Shown here: piece after piece, positions 35,401 through 41,303 of the stretch
Layout: each line of letters opens with the position of its first letter
Position numbering within the stretch: position 1 is the stretch's first letter
Assembly: GCA_023417775.1 (NCBI GenBank)
Contig: JAEZEJ010000110.1
Span: forward strand, 1 to 44,822
Reading direction: 5' to 3'
Source of the DNA: Actinomycetes bacterium
Lineage (GTDB): Bacteria; Actinomycetota; Actinomycetes; Propionibacteriales; Nocardioidaceae
Length of the DNA stretch: 44,822 nucleotides
The notes under the pieces: generated by a model
What the model was told of the DNA's origin: nothing
Databases searched by the model: none
What the model saw: the letters and a program-made list of their open reading frames with translations, nothing else
Position numbers and translations under genes: made by a program

Positions 35401-36147
35401 GAGCGGATTCTCAAGTACCCCTATCTCGCTGCTACCGGCCGGGTCTTGCCGCACTTCGATGTTCTCGCTTCCGTCAGCGAATCGACGCGAGAGTTGAACG
35501 AGCGGGATCTCGCCCGGGAATACGATGTGCCCGAGCGCCTCAACCAAGCGATGCCGAACACGCTCGACGTTGATGGCATCCGACGCAAGGGTGTAGAGCC
35601 CTTGGACGAGGATCTCTCCCACTGGTTCTCGCGTCCGGGGCCCCACGTGATCGTCGTCGGCCGGCTCTCGGTCGAGAAGAACCACGCAGCGTTGCTGGAG
35701 GCGTTGGCCAAGGTCAATGCGACACCGGATCGATCGCTACGGATCGCGCTGCTGGGCGACGGGCCGCGCAAGCTTCATCTCATCCGTCAGGTCGAAGACT
35801 TGGGACTGACCGATCACGTCTTCTTCGCTGGCTATAGGCCGAACCCCTACCCTGCGATGATGCGGGCAGATGCCCTGCTGCTGCCCTCGCTCCACGAAGG
35901 CCAGGCACTCGTCCTCCTCGAAGCCATGACCCTTGGTACGCCTGTCGCATCGAGCAACTCCCCTGCTCCTGCTGCTGCACTGCGCGGTGGAGAGCTGGGG
36001 CTTCTCGTCGAGCCCACCGCCGATGGACTGGCCACGGCGCTCACCGCGATCGCTCATTCCGCCCTCGCGACAACCGCGGCCTTCGACCCCGATGCCTACC
36101 AACAGGCCGCCGCTGAAGCATTCAAACGTGTGGTCGGCATGCACTGA
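32401..36147 (+). CDS. Trimodular TPR / TagF-like polyol-phosphotransferase / GT4 glycosyltransferase
   Basis: This 1248-residue protein has three parts. About 1-460 is helical TPR-like repeats (ALAVEAAERVIELDPTPE, ALEYLERGEPAEPTWVHWYRRG). About 478-840 is a CDP-glycerol glycerophosphotransferase-like domain: VLYESFHG, LNTWHGVPWKKLGRDF near 573, LYAPTWRG near 668 and SDYSSLIFDYAPLERP near 744. About 850-1248 is a GT4 GT-B domain: VVGRLSVEKNH near 1083, LLGDGPRK and LPSLHEGQALVLLEAM near 1159. It may add polyol phosphate and a sugar to one chain. GTG start, leaderless. G+C falls here: 33 of 60 at 35281-35340 against 43 of 60 at 30841-30900. Confidence 0.88.
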   Translation: MRTPIDWLRTAAAYSRKNAHIAITREERWRYDLFLLRKLIDSRRWNKGLGKRTSDTLAARLLRSMETQPRAVAPSVRQLRRIRRKPEALSLVEKLWDTKAQTSAEWALACAIAWYDDLTMWRGDLALAHAMEIAPNWITLYEEQALNRSSRGHLALAVEAAERVIELDPTPETTRHWSEFIGNELFKGEKYERALEYLERGEPAEPTWVHWYRRGVCSEETGRTAAAADLYARAGAMRVPELSPELRTAALHYYQAAIPKTLIELERTPKTESADYFTLLGSTLLRLERPEDAVTRLRSRDQAADTGDVARVAALAEELAGNYREATAEYRAAIDRHGLDLHHRLARTLHAAGRVEEAAATWVEAVGDTDSLIDLDPEVDPVFSSPAPESLVERHPADPNAAIAHLRRLSASASSIDNVLRLHRRLGLLLASNGQPGDALRAFMRASIDLTPHPSEAEPQFAPLGPFERYAAAYEALPLEPGVVLYESFHGARTACNPLALCRHLLRERPDLHHVWAITEGAPVHESLLDDPRVSFVRLHSEGYRLHLATAGTLINNTSFPRYFVRRAGQRYLNTWHGVPWKKLGRDFPADPYGYDNIARNILQATHTAFPDEHTEQVMLNSQDVGSLSTAQSIVTGQPRVDSTINMTQSARVALRARLGVTPEQHTVLYAPTWRGTTESMESSVDPFLGAIDAMARIPGIQLLLRVHHFVSSSLRDHHVPDNVHIVPEDIDTNELLAITDVLVSDYSSLIFDYAPLERPIVKYIFDYESYSADRGLYFTADQIPGVDCMDEIELVSRIRQAVHDPAPVDWSSSPTSAAWKNDDGRATERVVDALFREPCPERPAGPPSPSDRLLISTAGLNANGITRSLRNLTTSTPEIAKNTQLMILKSAVVNPNNRETASELHQSLNFTLTVHQRCFTRRENLAWARLQAADQPIADGLLQVLRLRMQRERRRLFGDTEFAAVVDFDGYGLHQAALLSLGFPSKTRRVYVLHAEFENERILKYPYLAATGRVLPHFDVLASVSESTRELNERDLAREYDVPERLNQAMPNTLDVDGIRRKGVEPLDEDLSHWFSRPGPHVIVVGRLSVEKNHAALLEALAKVNATPDRSLRIALLGDGPRKLHLIRQVEDLGLTDHVFFAGYRPNPYPAMMRADALLLPSLHEGQALVLLEAMTLGTPVASSNSPAPAAALRGGELGLLVEPTADGLATALTAIAHSALATTAAFDPDAYQQAAAEAFKRVVGMH

Positions 36148-36198
36148 TCCGCACTGCGGCGGCGCACAGAGCGCCGGCATCCGGATCCACGCCCCGGT

Positions 36199-36219
36199 GT
36201 CGAGTCTGAAAGACTCGAC
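36199..36219 (+). promoter_or_regulatory. Perfect hairpin abutting the tagD start codon
   Basis: GTCGAGTCT, GAA loop, AGACTCGAC: a 9-bp perfect stem ending 2 bases before the tagD ATG at 36222. It leaves no room for a normal ribosome binding site. It may end the upstream transcript or block translation. Confidence 0.6.
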
Positions 36220-36221
36220 CT

Positions 36222-36689
36222 ATGACGACAGTCTTGACCTATGGGACGTTCGATCTCTTCCATATCGGCCACGTGCGACTGCTCAGTCGCCTGGCGACAT
36301 TGGGCGACCGTTTGATCGTCGGCGTCTCGACCGACGAGTTCAACGCGGGCAAGGGCAAGCACGCGTTCATCCCCTACGAGCATCGTGCGGAGATCGTCGC
36401 CTCGATGCGGAGCGTCGACCAGGTGATCCCCGAGAACAACTGGGCGCAGAAGCGCGCCGACATCATCACCTATGGCGTGGACATCTTCGCCATCGGCTCG
36501 GATTGGCAAGGGAAGTTCGACGACCTGAAGGATCTGTGCGAGGTCCGCTATCTCGAACGCACCGACGGCATCTCCAGTACCGAGCTCAAGGCCCAGTTGG
36601 CGGCCCCCGAACCCCAGGAGATCGAGCGGCTGGGCCACGCACTGGACATCCTGCAGCAGGTGGTCGACAACTACCGCGGGCTGCCCTGA
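36222..36689 (+). CDS. tagD: Glycerol-3-phosphate cytidylyltransferase (TagD/TarD)
   Basis: This enzyme makes CDP-glycerol from CTP and glycerol 3-phosphate for teichoic-acid-type polymers. The 155-residue protein has GTFDLFHIGHVRLL with the HxGH nucleotidyltransferase motif (residues 8-20), EHRAEIV, and RTDGISSTEL, the ISSTxL signature, near 113. It is about 25 residues longer than the Bacillus enzyme because of a C-terminal tail. CDP-glycerol is the expected donor for the TagF-like module of the gene upstream. The start lies right after a hairpin, and no clear ribosome binding site is visible. Confidence 0.92.
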   Translation: MTTVLTYGTFDLFHIGHVRLLSRLATLGDRLIVGVSTDEFNAGKGKHAFIPYEHRAEIVASMRSVDQVIPENNWAQKRADIITYGVDIFAIGSDWQGKFDDLKDLCEVRYLERTDGISSTELKAQLAAPEPQEIERLGHALDILQQVVDNYRGLP

Positions 36690-36693
36690 GTCC

Positions 36694-37422
36694 TCATCGC
36701 CGATCCGGCTGACCGCTCACCTCGATGAGCCGTTCGGCGATGTGCAGATCGTCTGGTCCGGTGATCTTGAGGTTTCGCTCGTCCCCCGGCACTACCGCGA
36801 CCGGCACCTCGGGGGTGTACCTCACGACCACCGAGCAGTCGTCGGTCGCCACGAAGTCGGGGTCCTTCCACGCCCGTTCGTAGGCGCGCGACAGCACGGA
36901 ATGTCTGAAGCCCTGCGGCGTCTGGCAGCGACGCAGGCTGGATCGGGCGAGCACACCGGAGACCACCGTCGCCTCGTCGCGCTCCTCCACCACGAAGACG
37001 GTGTCCGAGGACGGGATCGCAACGGTCACCGCATCGAAGCGCTCCAATGCCTCCACCACCGCGGCGATGATCTCCTGGGTGACCAGCGGACGAGCGGCGT
37101 CGTGGAACAACACCCGGCAGTCGCCGTCTCCCAGCTGCCCCAACGCGATGCTGGTCGTCTCACTGCGAGATGAGCCGCCTTCCACGATCCGTGTGACCTT
37201 GTCGTAACCGGCGGCGTCCACCAGCGCGCTGACGGTATCGAGATGACCGGGGGCCATCAGCACCATGACCTCGTCGATCTGAGGTGCGGCATGGAAGACC
37301 GCGATGGTGTGCTCGATGATCGGTCTCCCGGCGAGCTCGATGAGCTGTTTGGGAATCGCCCGACCGAACCGCGTGCCGGTGCCGCCCGCCAGGATCACCG
37401 CCACGGTCCGCACGTCACTCAC
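36694..37422 (-). CDS. TarI-like CDP-ribitol cytidylyltransferase (IspD family)
   Basis: The 242-residue IspD/TarI protein transfers CMP to a polyol phosphate. Motifs: VILAGGTGTRFGRAIPKQL with AGG and PKQ, EGGSSRSETTSIALG, FHDAARPLVT, RRCQTPQGFRHSVL and ATDDCSVV. True IspD proteins more often have AAGxGxR, so D-ribitol-5-phosphate cytidylyltransferase (TarI) is favoured, also by the teichoic-type neighbours; IspD of the MEP pathway remains possible. No TarJ reductase is in the window. It runs against tagD, with stops 4 bases apart. GTG at 37422 with TAGAGT 7 bases upstream is taken as start; the frame is open to 37518 but unlikely. Confidence 0.85.
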   Translation of the reverse strand: MSDVRTVAVILAGGTGTRFGRAIPKQLIELAGRPIIEHTIAVFHAAPQIDEVMVLMAPGHLDTVSALVDAAGYDKVTRIVEGGSSRSETTSIALGQLGDGDCRVLFHDAARPLVTQEIIAAVVEALERFDAVTVAIPSSDTVFVVEERDEATVVSGVLARSSLRRCQTPQGFRHSVLSRAYERAWKDPDFVATDDCSVVVRYTPEVPVAVVPGDERNLKITGPDDLHIAERLIEVSGQPDRR

Positions 37423-37429
37423 TCGGCCG

Positions 37430-37435
37430 ACTCTA
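37430..37435 (-). promoter_or_regulatory. -10 hexamer of leaderless TarI-like gene
   Basis: TAGAGT on the minus strand ends 7 bases before the GTG at 37422. Confidence 0.5.
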
Positions 37436-37519
37436 CCTACGGAGCCGCGCTCGCCGCCGATCGCCGGACCAACGGCAGCCAACCCCTGTAGGCCTTTCAG
37501 GCGAACAGACGGCAACAAG

Positions 37520-37549
37520 TAGCCTGGCTCTAACCCGAAGGGAGGAAGG
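37520..37549 (+). promoter_or_regulatory. -10 hexamer and ribosome binding site of LicD-methyltransferase gene
   Basis: TAGCCT at 37520-37525 would start a leader of about 28 bases. GGGAGGAAGG at 37540-37549 is a strong binding site, although it lies 10 bases from the ATG at 37560. Confidence 0.4.
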
Positions 37550-37559
37550 CCCCATCACC

Positions 37560-39131
37560 ATGATCCGACAGCTCGACGTGACCGACAGCCGTATCCGGCT
37601 CGAGCCTTCGCTCATCGAAGGGCGCTCCTCCGTCGACATCCTCATCTCCGGCCATCGCGTATGGTCGATCGACCTGCTCTCCGCTCCTCTCCCCGAGAAC
37701 GGACTGAAGGAGTGGCCGGCCCCGCTCCTGCCCTTCCTCCGCGGCACCGCCGAGATCCAACTGGTCGACTCCTCCTCCGGCGAGGAGCTCGCCGCGCGGC
37801 AGGTCTGCTTCGCCGGGTCCCAGGAGCCGATCGCCATCGTCGACGCCCATGGCCGCTGGCTCGCCGTCAACAAATGGGGCCGTCTCGGCAAGTCATTCGC
37901 CGGCGCCGAGGAAGGGCTCCGCGATCGGCTGCTCGATCACCTCGACGACCTCGTAGCCTTCTGCGAGAGCAGAGATCTGCGTCCCTTCGTGGTCGGGGGG
38001 ACCCTCCTGGGGGCAGTGCGCGAGGGCGAGATCCTCGGCCACGATGACGATGCCGATCTGGCCTATCTCAGCCGTCATACCCACCCCAGTGACCTCGCCT
38101 TGGAGAACTTCCAGATCGAACGCGAGCTGGAAGCTCGCGGAATCGAGATCGTGCGGCATTCGACCGCCCATCTCCAACTCACCTTCCGCACCTCCGATGG
38201 GAAGGTCGACGGATATGTCGACCTGTTCACCGCCTTCTTCCGCGAGGACGGCACCATCAACCAGCCGTTCCATGTCCGCGGCGAGATGGCCGAGTCCAGC
38301 ATGCTGCCGTTCTCGACCGTGACCTTGGAAGACCGGTCCTATCCCGCTCCAGCCGTTCCCGAGGACTGGCTGGTCGTCAACTACGACGAGAACTGGCGGA
38401 CCCCCCTGCCCGGCTACAAGCTGCGCACCCCGCGAGCGACCCAACGGCGGTTCCGCAACTGGTTCGGGTCCTTCAACTTCCAGCGCGACTTCTGGGAAGA
38501 GCGATACGAGGACGTCAGCACCGGCGTCCGGCCCGCGTCGCAGGACGCGGGTGCCGCGAGCCGGCTGGCCGAGCTCATCCCACCGGGCGGCCGAGTGATG
38601 GATCTCGGTTGTGGAGACGGTGCCGACACCCTCTGGCTGGCTACCCATGGATTCGACGTCACCGCGGTGGACTACTCACCCAATGCGCTGATGTTGACCC
38701 GGCAACGGCTCGACGCCGCGGGCGCCGATGCGACCCTGGTTCGCGCGAACCTCAACGAGATCCGCGACTGCGCTGGACTGATCACGCGGCTGACCGCCGA
38801 CCCGGAGCCCACGCATCTGCTGGTCTCCCACCTACTCGAGCGCCTGGGCCACCTCGGTCGCCGACAGGTGCTCCGCCTCCTGCGGCAGGTCGTGCGACAT
38901 GGAGGCACCGTCCTGATCGTCATGGACACCGTGCCCGCTGCCGACGTCTCCTTCCGGGATCCCAGCACCTGGCATCTGGAGCTCCAGGAGCTCCGGCGAG
39001 AACTCGCCGCATTCGGCCTCGACATCGGTCCGCCGTCTCGGCGTCAGGCATACCGTCGCGATCGGCGTCGTCGCACTCTCGTTCTCCCGCTCACTTCGCT
39101 GTCAGCGTCCTCGGAAGGAAGCAGTTCATGA
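37560..39131 (+). CDS. LicD-family phosphotransferase fused to SAM methyltransferase
   Basis: This is a 523-residue two-domain protein. About residues 115-310 form a LicD-like domain with VGGTLLGAVREGEILGHDDD, where the HDDD aspartates would bind metal; LicD proteins transfer phosphocholine or similar groups from a CDP carrier. About residues 325-500 form a class I methyltransferase with MDLGCGDGADTLWLATHG (SAM site, near 346) and VTAVDYSPNALML. The final NAL(T)-type catalytic motif is not obvious. Residues 1-110 are beta-rich and unassigned. The fusion would add a group and methylate it, or modify the same polymer twice. The stop overlaps the next start as ATGA. Confidence 0.88.
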   Translation: MIRQLDVTDSRIRLEPSLIEGRSSVDILISGHRVWSIDLLSAPLPENGLKEWPAPLLPFLRGTAEIQLVDSSSGEELAARQVCFAGSQEPIAIVDAHGRWLAVNKWGRLGKSFAGAEEGLRDRLLDHLDDLVAFCESRDLRPFVVGGTLLGAVREGEILGHDDDADLAYLSRHTHPSDLALENFQIERELEARGIEIVRHSTAHLQLTFRTSDGKVDGYVDLFTAFFREDGTINQPFHVRGEMAESSMLPFSTVTLEDRSYPAPAVPEDWLVVNYDENWRTPLPGYKLRTPRATQRRFRNWFGSFNFQRDFWEERYEDVSTGVRPASQDAGAASRLAELIPPGGRVMDLGCGDGADTLWLATHGFDVTAVDYSPNALMLTRQRLDAAGADATLVRANLNEIRDCAGLITRLTADPEPTHLLVSHLLERLGHLGRRQVLRLLRQVVRHGGTVLIVMDTVPAADVSFRDPSTWHLELQELRRELAAFGLDIGPPSRRQAYRRDRRRRTLVLPLTSLSASSEGSSS

Positions 39132-39391
39132 AGCGCAAGATCCTGTCGGCACTCCGCGCCATCTCGCCCCGCCTCGCCGACCGTGTCGTCCGGCTCCGTC
39201 GACGGGTCACCTCCGCGACGCCTTCCGTCGAGCCCAGGGACCGCACGGCGCAGCTGGAGGCGGCTGTCGAGGCGCTCACCGCTGAGGTCCGCGAACTGCG
39301 TGAGGAGATCGACGAGTCGCGTCGCGACGCACTGCGCATCGCCGAACTCACTGACATCGTCGAACAACGCCTCGCCCAGGAGCGCGAGTGA
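39128..39391 (+). CDS. Small basic coiled-coil protein in the glycopolymer operon
   Basis: This 87-residue protein has a basic N-terminus (MKRKILSALRAISPRL, then RVVRLRRRV) and a predicted coiled coil over about residues 40-87 (AQLEAAVEALTAEVRELREEI with hydrophobic a/d positions). There is no membrane segment and no cysteine. GGAAGG lies just before the ATG, which overlaps the previous stop as ATGA, while its own stop overlaps the next gene as GTGA. Similar small coiled-coil proteins often sit beside LicD or GT2 genes. A scaffold or membrane tether for those enzymes is a guess. Confidence 0.75.
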   Translation: MKRKILSALRAISPRLADRVVRLRRRVTSATPSVEPRDRTAQLEAAVEALTAEVRELREEIDESRRDALRIAELTDIVEQRLAQERE

Positions 39392-40359
39392 CCGAATCAT
39401 CCGCAGGATCATCAGGGGACCGAATGACCGACACCAGCTCCACCTCCTATGGGACCGTCGCGGCGGTCGTCGTGACCTTCAACCGGCTCGAGAAGCTCCA
39501 GCGGACGATCAGCTCGATCAGGGCCAGCGAGCACCGGCCCGATGCGATCGTCATCGTCGACAACGCGTCGACCGATGGGACCGGCGCTTACCTGGACTCG
39601 ATCGCGGGCGATGACGACCTCGTCGTGCTCCATCTCCCCGAGAATGTCGGCGGCGCGGGCGGATTCGCCGCAGGCCTCCGACGCTCCTGGCAGCTGGGCC
39701 ATGACTGGTTCTGGATCATGGACGACGACTGCTATCCCGAGGTCTCCTCGCTGCGGCGCCTCTTGGAGGAGCACACCGCGCTGGAGTCCTACCGCGATCA
39801 ACGGCTCAGCTTCTCCTGCTCGGTCGTCAAGGCCCCGGACGGCGAGCTCTGCGAGATGAACGAGGCCGTCACCGTCTGGGACTGGCCGCGCTATTACGTG
39901 AAGGGGTTCAACGCGGTACAGGTCAGCGAATGCACCTTCGTGTCGGTGCTCCTCCCCCGTTGGACGGTGGAGGAGCACGGTCTGCCGCTCGCCGAGTACT
40001 TCATCTGGTTCGACGACAAGGAGTTCACCAAGCGCCTCACCCGCGAGGCGGGACCCGGCATCCAGGTGCTCGACAGCCAGGTCGTCCACGACATGGGGGT
40101 CAACCGGGGCGTGAACTACGGCCGCATCACCGAGGGAGACCTCTGGAAGTTCCGCTTCGGCGCCCGCAATCAGGCGTCGTATCGCTGGCATCACGAGGGC
40201 AAGTGGGCCTACCTGTCCTATATCCGCCGGGTCATCCTCCAGATGCGCGATGCCCGCCTTCCCCGCCACATCCAGCGGCAGATGTGGAAGGCCCTGTACG
40301 ACGGCATCAAATTCGACCCGCAGCCTGCGCGAGTTCAGACCGACTCCACGAGTTCCTGA
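39388..40359 (+). CDS. GT2 glycosyltransferase, GlfT-like
   Basis: The 323-residue GT-A enzyme has VAAVVVTFNRLEKL, IVIVDNASTDGTG, NVGGAGGFAAG, the metal-binding DDDCYPE near residue 112, and FIWFDDKEFTKRL near 208, which fills the WDD position of GlfT2. It is thus the third GlfT-like enzyme of the locus, and galactofuranosyl transfer is the best guess; rhamnosyl transfer is possible. There are two start candidates: GTG at 39388 (AGGAG 5 bases upstream, overlapping the previous stop) and ATG at 39424 (AGGGGA upstream). Both look usable; the first keeps the coupling. Confidence 0.88.
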   Translation: MTESSAGSSGDRMTDTSSTSYGTVAAVVVTFNRLEKLQRTISSIRASEHRPDAIVIVDNASTDGTGAYLDSIAGDDDLVVLHLPENVGGAGGFAAGLRRSWQLGHDWFWIMDDDCYPEVSSLRRLLEEHTALESYRDQRLSFSCSVVKAPDGELCEMNEAVTVWDWPRYYVKGFNAVQVSECTFVSVLLPRWTVEEHGLPLAEYFIWFDDKEFTKRLTREAGPGIQVLDSQVVHDMGVNRGVNYGRITEGDLWKFRFGARNQASYRWHHEGKWAYLSYIRRVILQMRDARLPRHIQRQMWKALYDGIKFDPQPARVQTDSTSS

Positions 40360-40396
40360 CGGGTTCGCATGCCTAGGGCGCTGCCCGCGATGGGGC

Positions 40397-41221
40397 TCAG
40401 GCGCTGGGGCGCATGACCGCCTCGGCCTGGGTCGACTTCCACTCACGGAAGCCCTCCTCGGTCACGCCGTGGCGCCAGTAGGCCGACACCGACAGATCGG
40501 CACGCTCGACCCGGCCGTCCAACAGATAGGGGCGCACGGTCTTCAGCAGCGCCGACTCACCGTGCACGAAGGCCTGGACCCGTCCCTGCGGCCAGGTCCA
40601 GCCCCGCACCGCGGTGTCGAGCAGTTCGGTGGTCCCCGGATGCGCCGGGGCGCGATGCAGCCAGTGGATCTCCAGGTCGGCCGAGGTGGTGAGCTCGATC
40701 TGGTCCTGGGGCCCGTCGATCTCGATGAAGGCTGTCGCCGGGACGCCCGCGAGCAGAGCTTCCACTGATGCCGCGATCGCCGGGAGCGCCGCCTCGTCCC
40801 CGACGAAGAGATGATGATCCGCCTCCGGCTTCGGCGTGTATGCGCCACCGGGACCGCGCGCGTGGATCCGGTCGCCGGGCTGCGCGGCCGCCGCCCACGG
40901 GCCGGCGAGTCCTTCGTCGCCGTGCACGACGAAGTCGATCGCCAGCTCCCGTGCTTCGAGATCGACCCACCGGACGGTGTACGTGCGCAAGGTCGGCCGG
41001 GCCTCGGCGGGCATCGTCTCGCGCACCACGGACAGGTCGAGCGGCTCGGGATAGTCGAAGCCCTCGCGCAGGAACGCGAGCTTGACGTATTTATCGGTGG
41101 AGCCGATGTCGCGCGCGGCGAAGTCGTCGAAACCGGGACCCCCCAGAATCACTCGTCGGAGGCGAGGCGCCACGGCCTCCGTACGCTGGACCACCAGTTC
41201 GACCGCGATATTCTTCGACAC
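40397..41221 (-). CDS. Siderophore-interacting protein (FAD ferric reductase family)
   Basis: The 274-residue protein has a FAD-binding_9 domain (LRRVILGGPGFDDF, RTYTVRWVD in the FAD-binding RxYT position, HGDEGLAGPWAAAAQPGD) and a SIP domain (HHLFVGDEAALPAIAASVEAL, then WPQGRVQAFVHGE). ViuB/SIP enzymes reduce iron in siderophore complexes in the cytosol. GTG at 41221 has TAGGCT 7 bases before it (leaderless), inside a DtxR/IdeR box, so iron repression is expected. It is divergent from the M13 peptidase and convergent with the GT2. Confidence 0.95.
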   Translation of the reverse strand: MSKNIAVELVVQRTEAVAPRLRRVILGGPGFDDFAARDIGSTDKYVKLAFLREGFDYPEPLDLSVVRETMPAEARPTLRTYTVRWVDLEARELAIDFVVHGDEGLAGPWAAAAQPGDRIHARGPGGAYTPKPEADHHLFVGDEAALPAIAASVEALLAGVPATAFIEIDGPQDQIELTTSADLEIHWLHRAPAHPGTTELLDTAVRGWTWPQGRVQAFVHGESALLKTVRPYLLDGRVERADLSVSAYWRHGVTEEGFREWKSTQAEAVMRPSA

Positions 41222-41240
41222 ATCGGTAAGCCTAACCTTC
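41222..41240 (-). promoter_or_regulatory. DtxR/IdeR-type iron box
   Basis: GAAGGTTAGGCTTACCGAT on the minus strand matches the DtxR consensus TWAGGTTAGSCTAACCTWA over its whole core, with a mismatch in the right half. It overlaps the -10 and the start site of the SIP gene, so bound regulator would block transcription. Confidence 0.8.
41229..41234 (-). promoter_or_regulatory. -10 hexamer of leaderless SIP gene
   Basis: TAGGCT on the minus strand lies within the iron box and ends 7 bases before the GTG at 41221. Confidence 0.55.
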
Positions 41241-41291
41241 CTGTCCGAGCGAGGGCATCCTCCGTCCCCTCCCGGGGCTCGTTCGCGCTGT

Positions 41292-41297
41292 TAGCCT
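41292..41297 (+). promoter_or_regulatory. -10 hexamer of leaderless M13 peptidase gene
   Basis: TAGCCT ends 6 bases before the GTG at 41304. Confidence 0.5.
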
Positions 41298-41303
41298 GGC
41301 GAG

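Noticed and set aside
36694..37422. Calling the cytidylyltransferase IspD outright
   Set aside because: The AGG and PKQ motifs and the teichoic-type neighbours favour TarI; there is no ispF or other MEP gene next to it. It is left as TarI-like.
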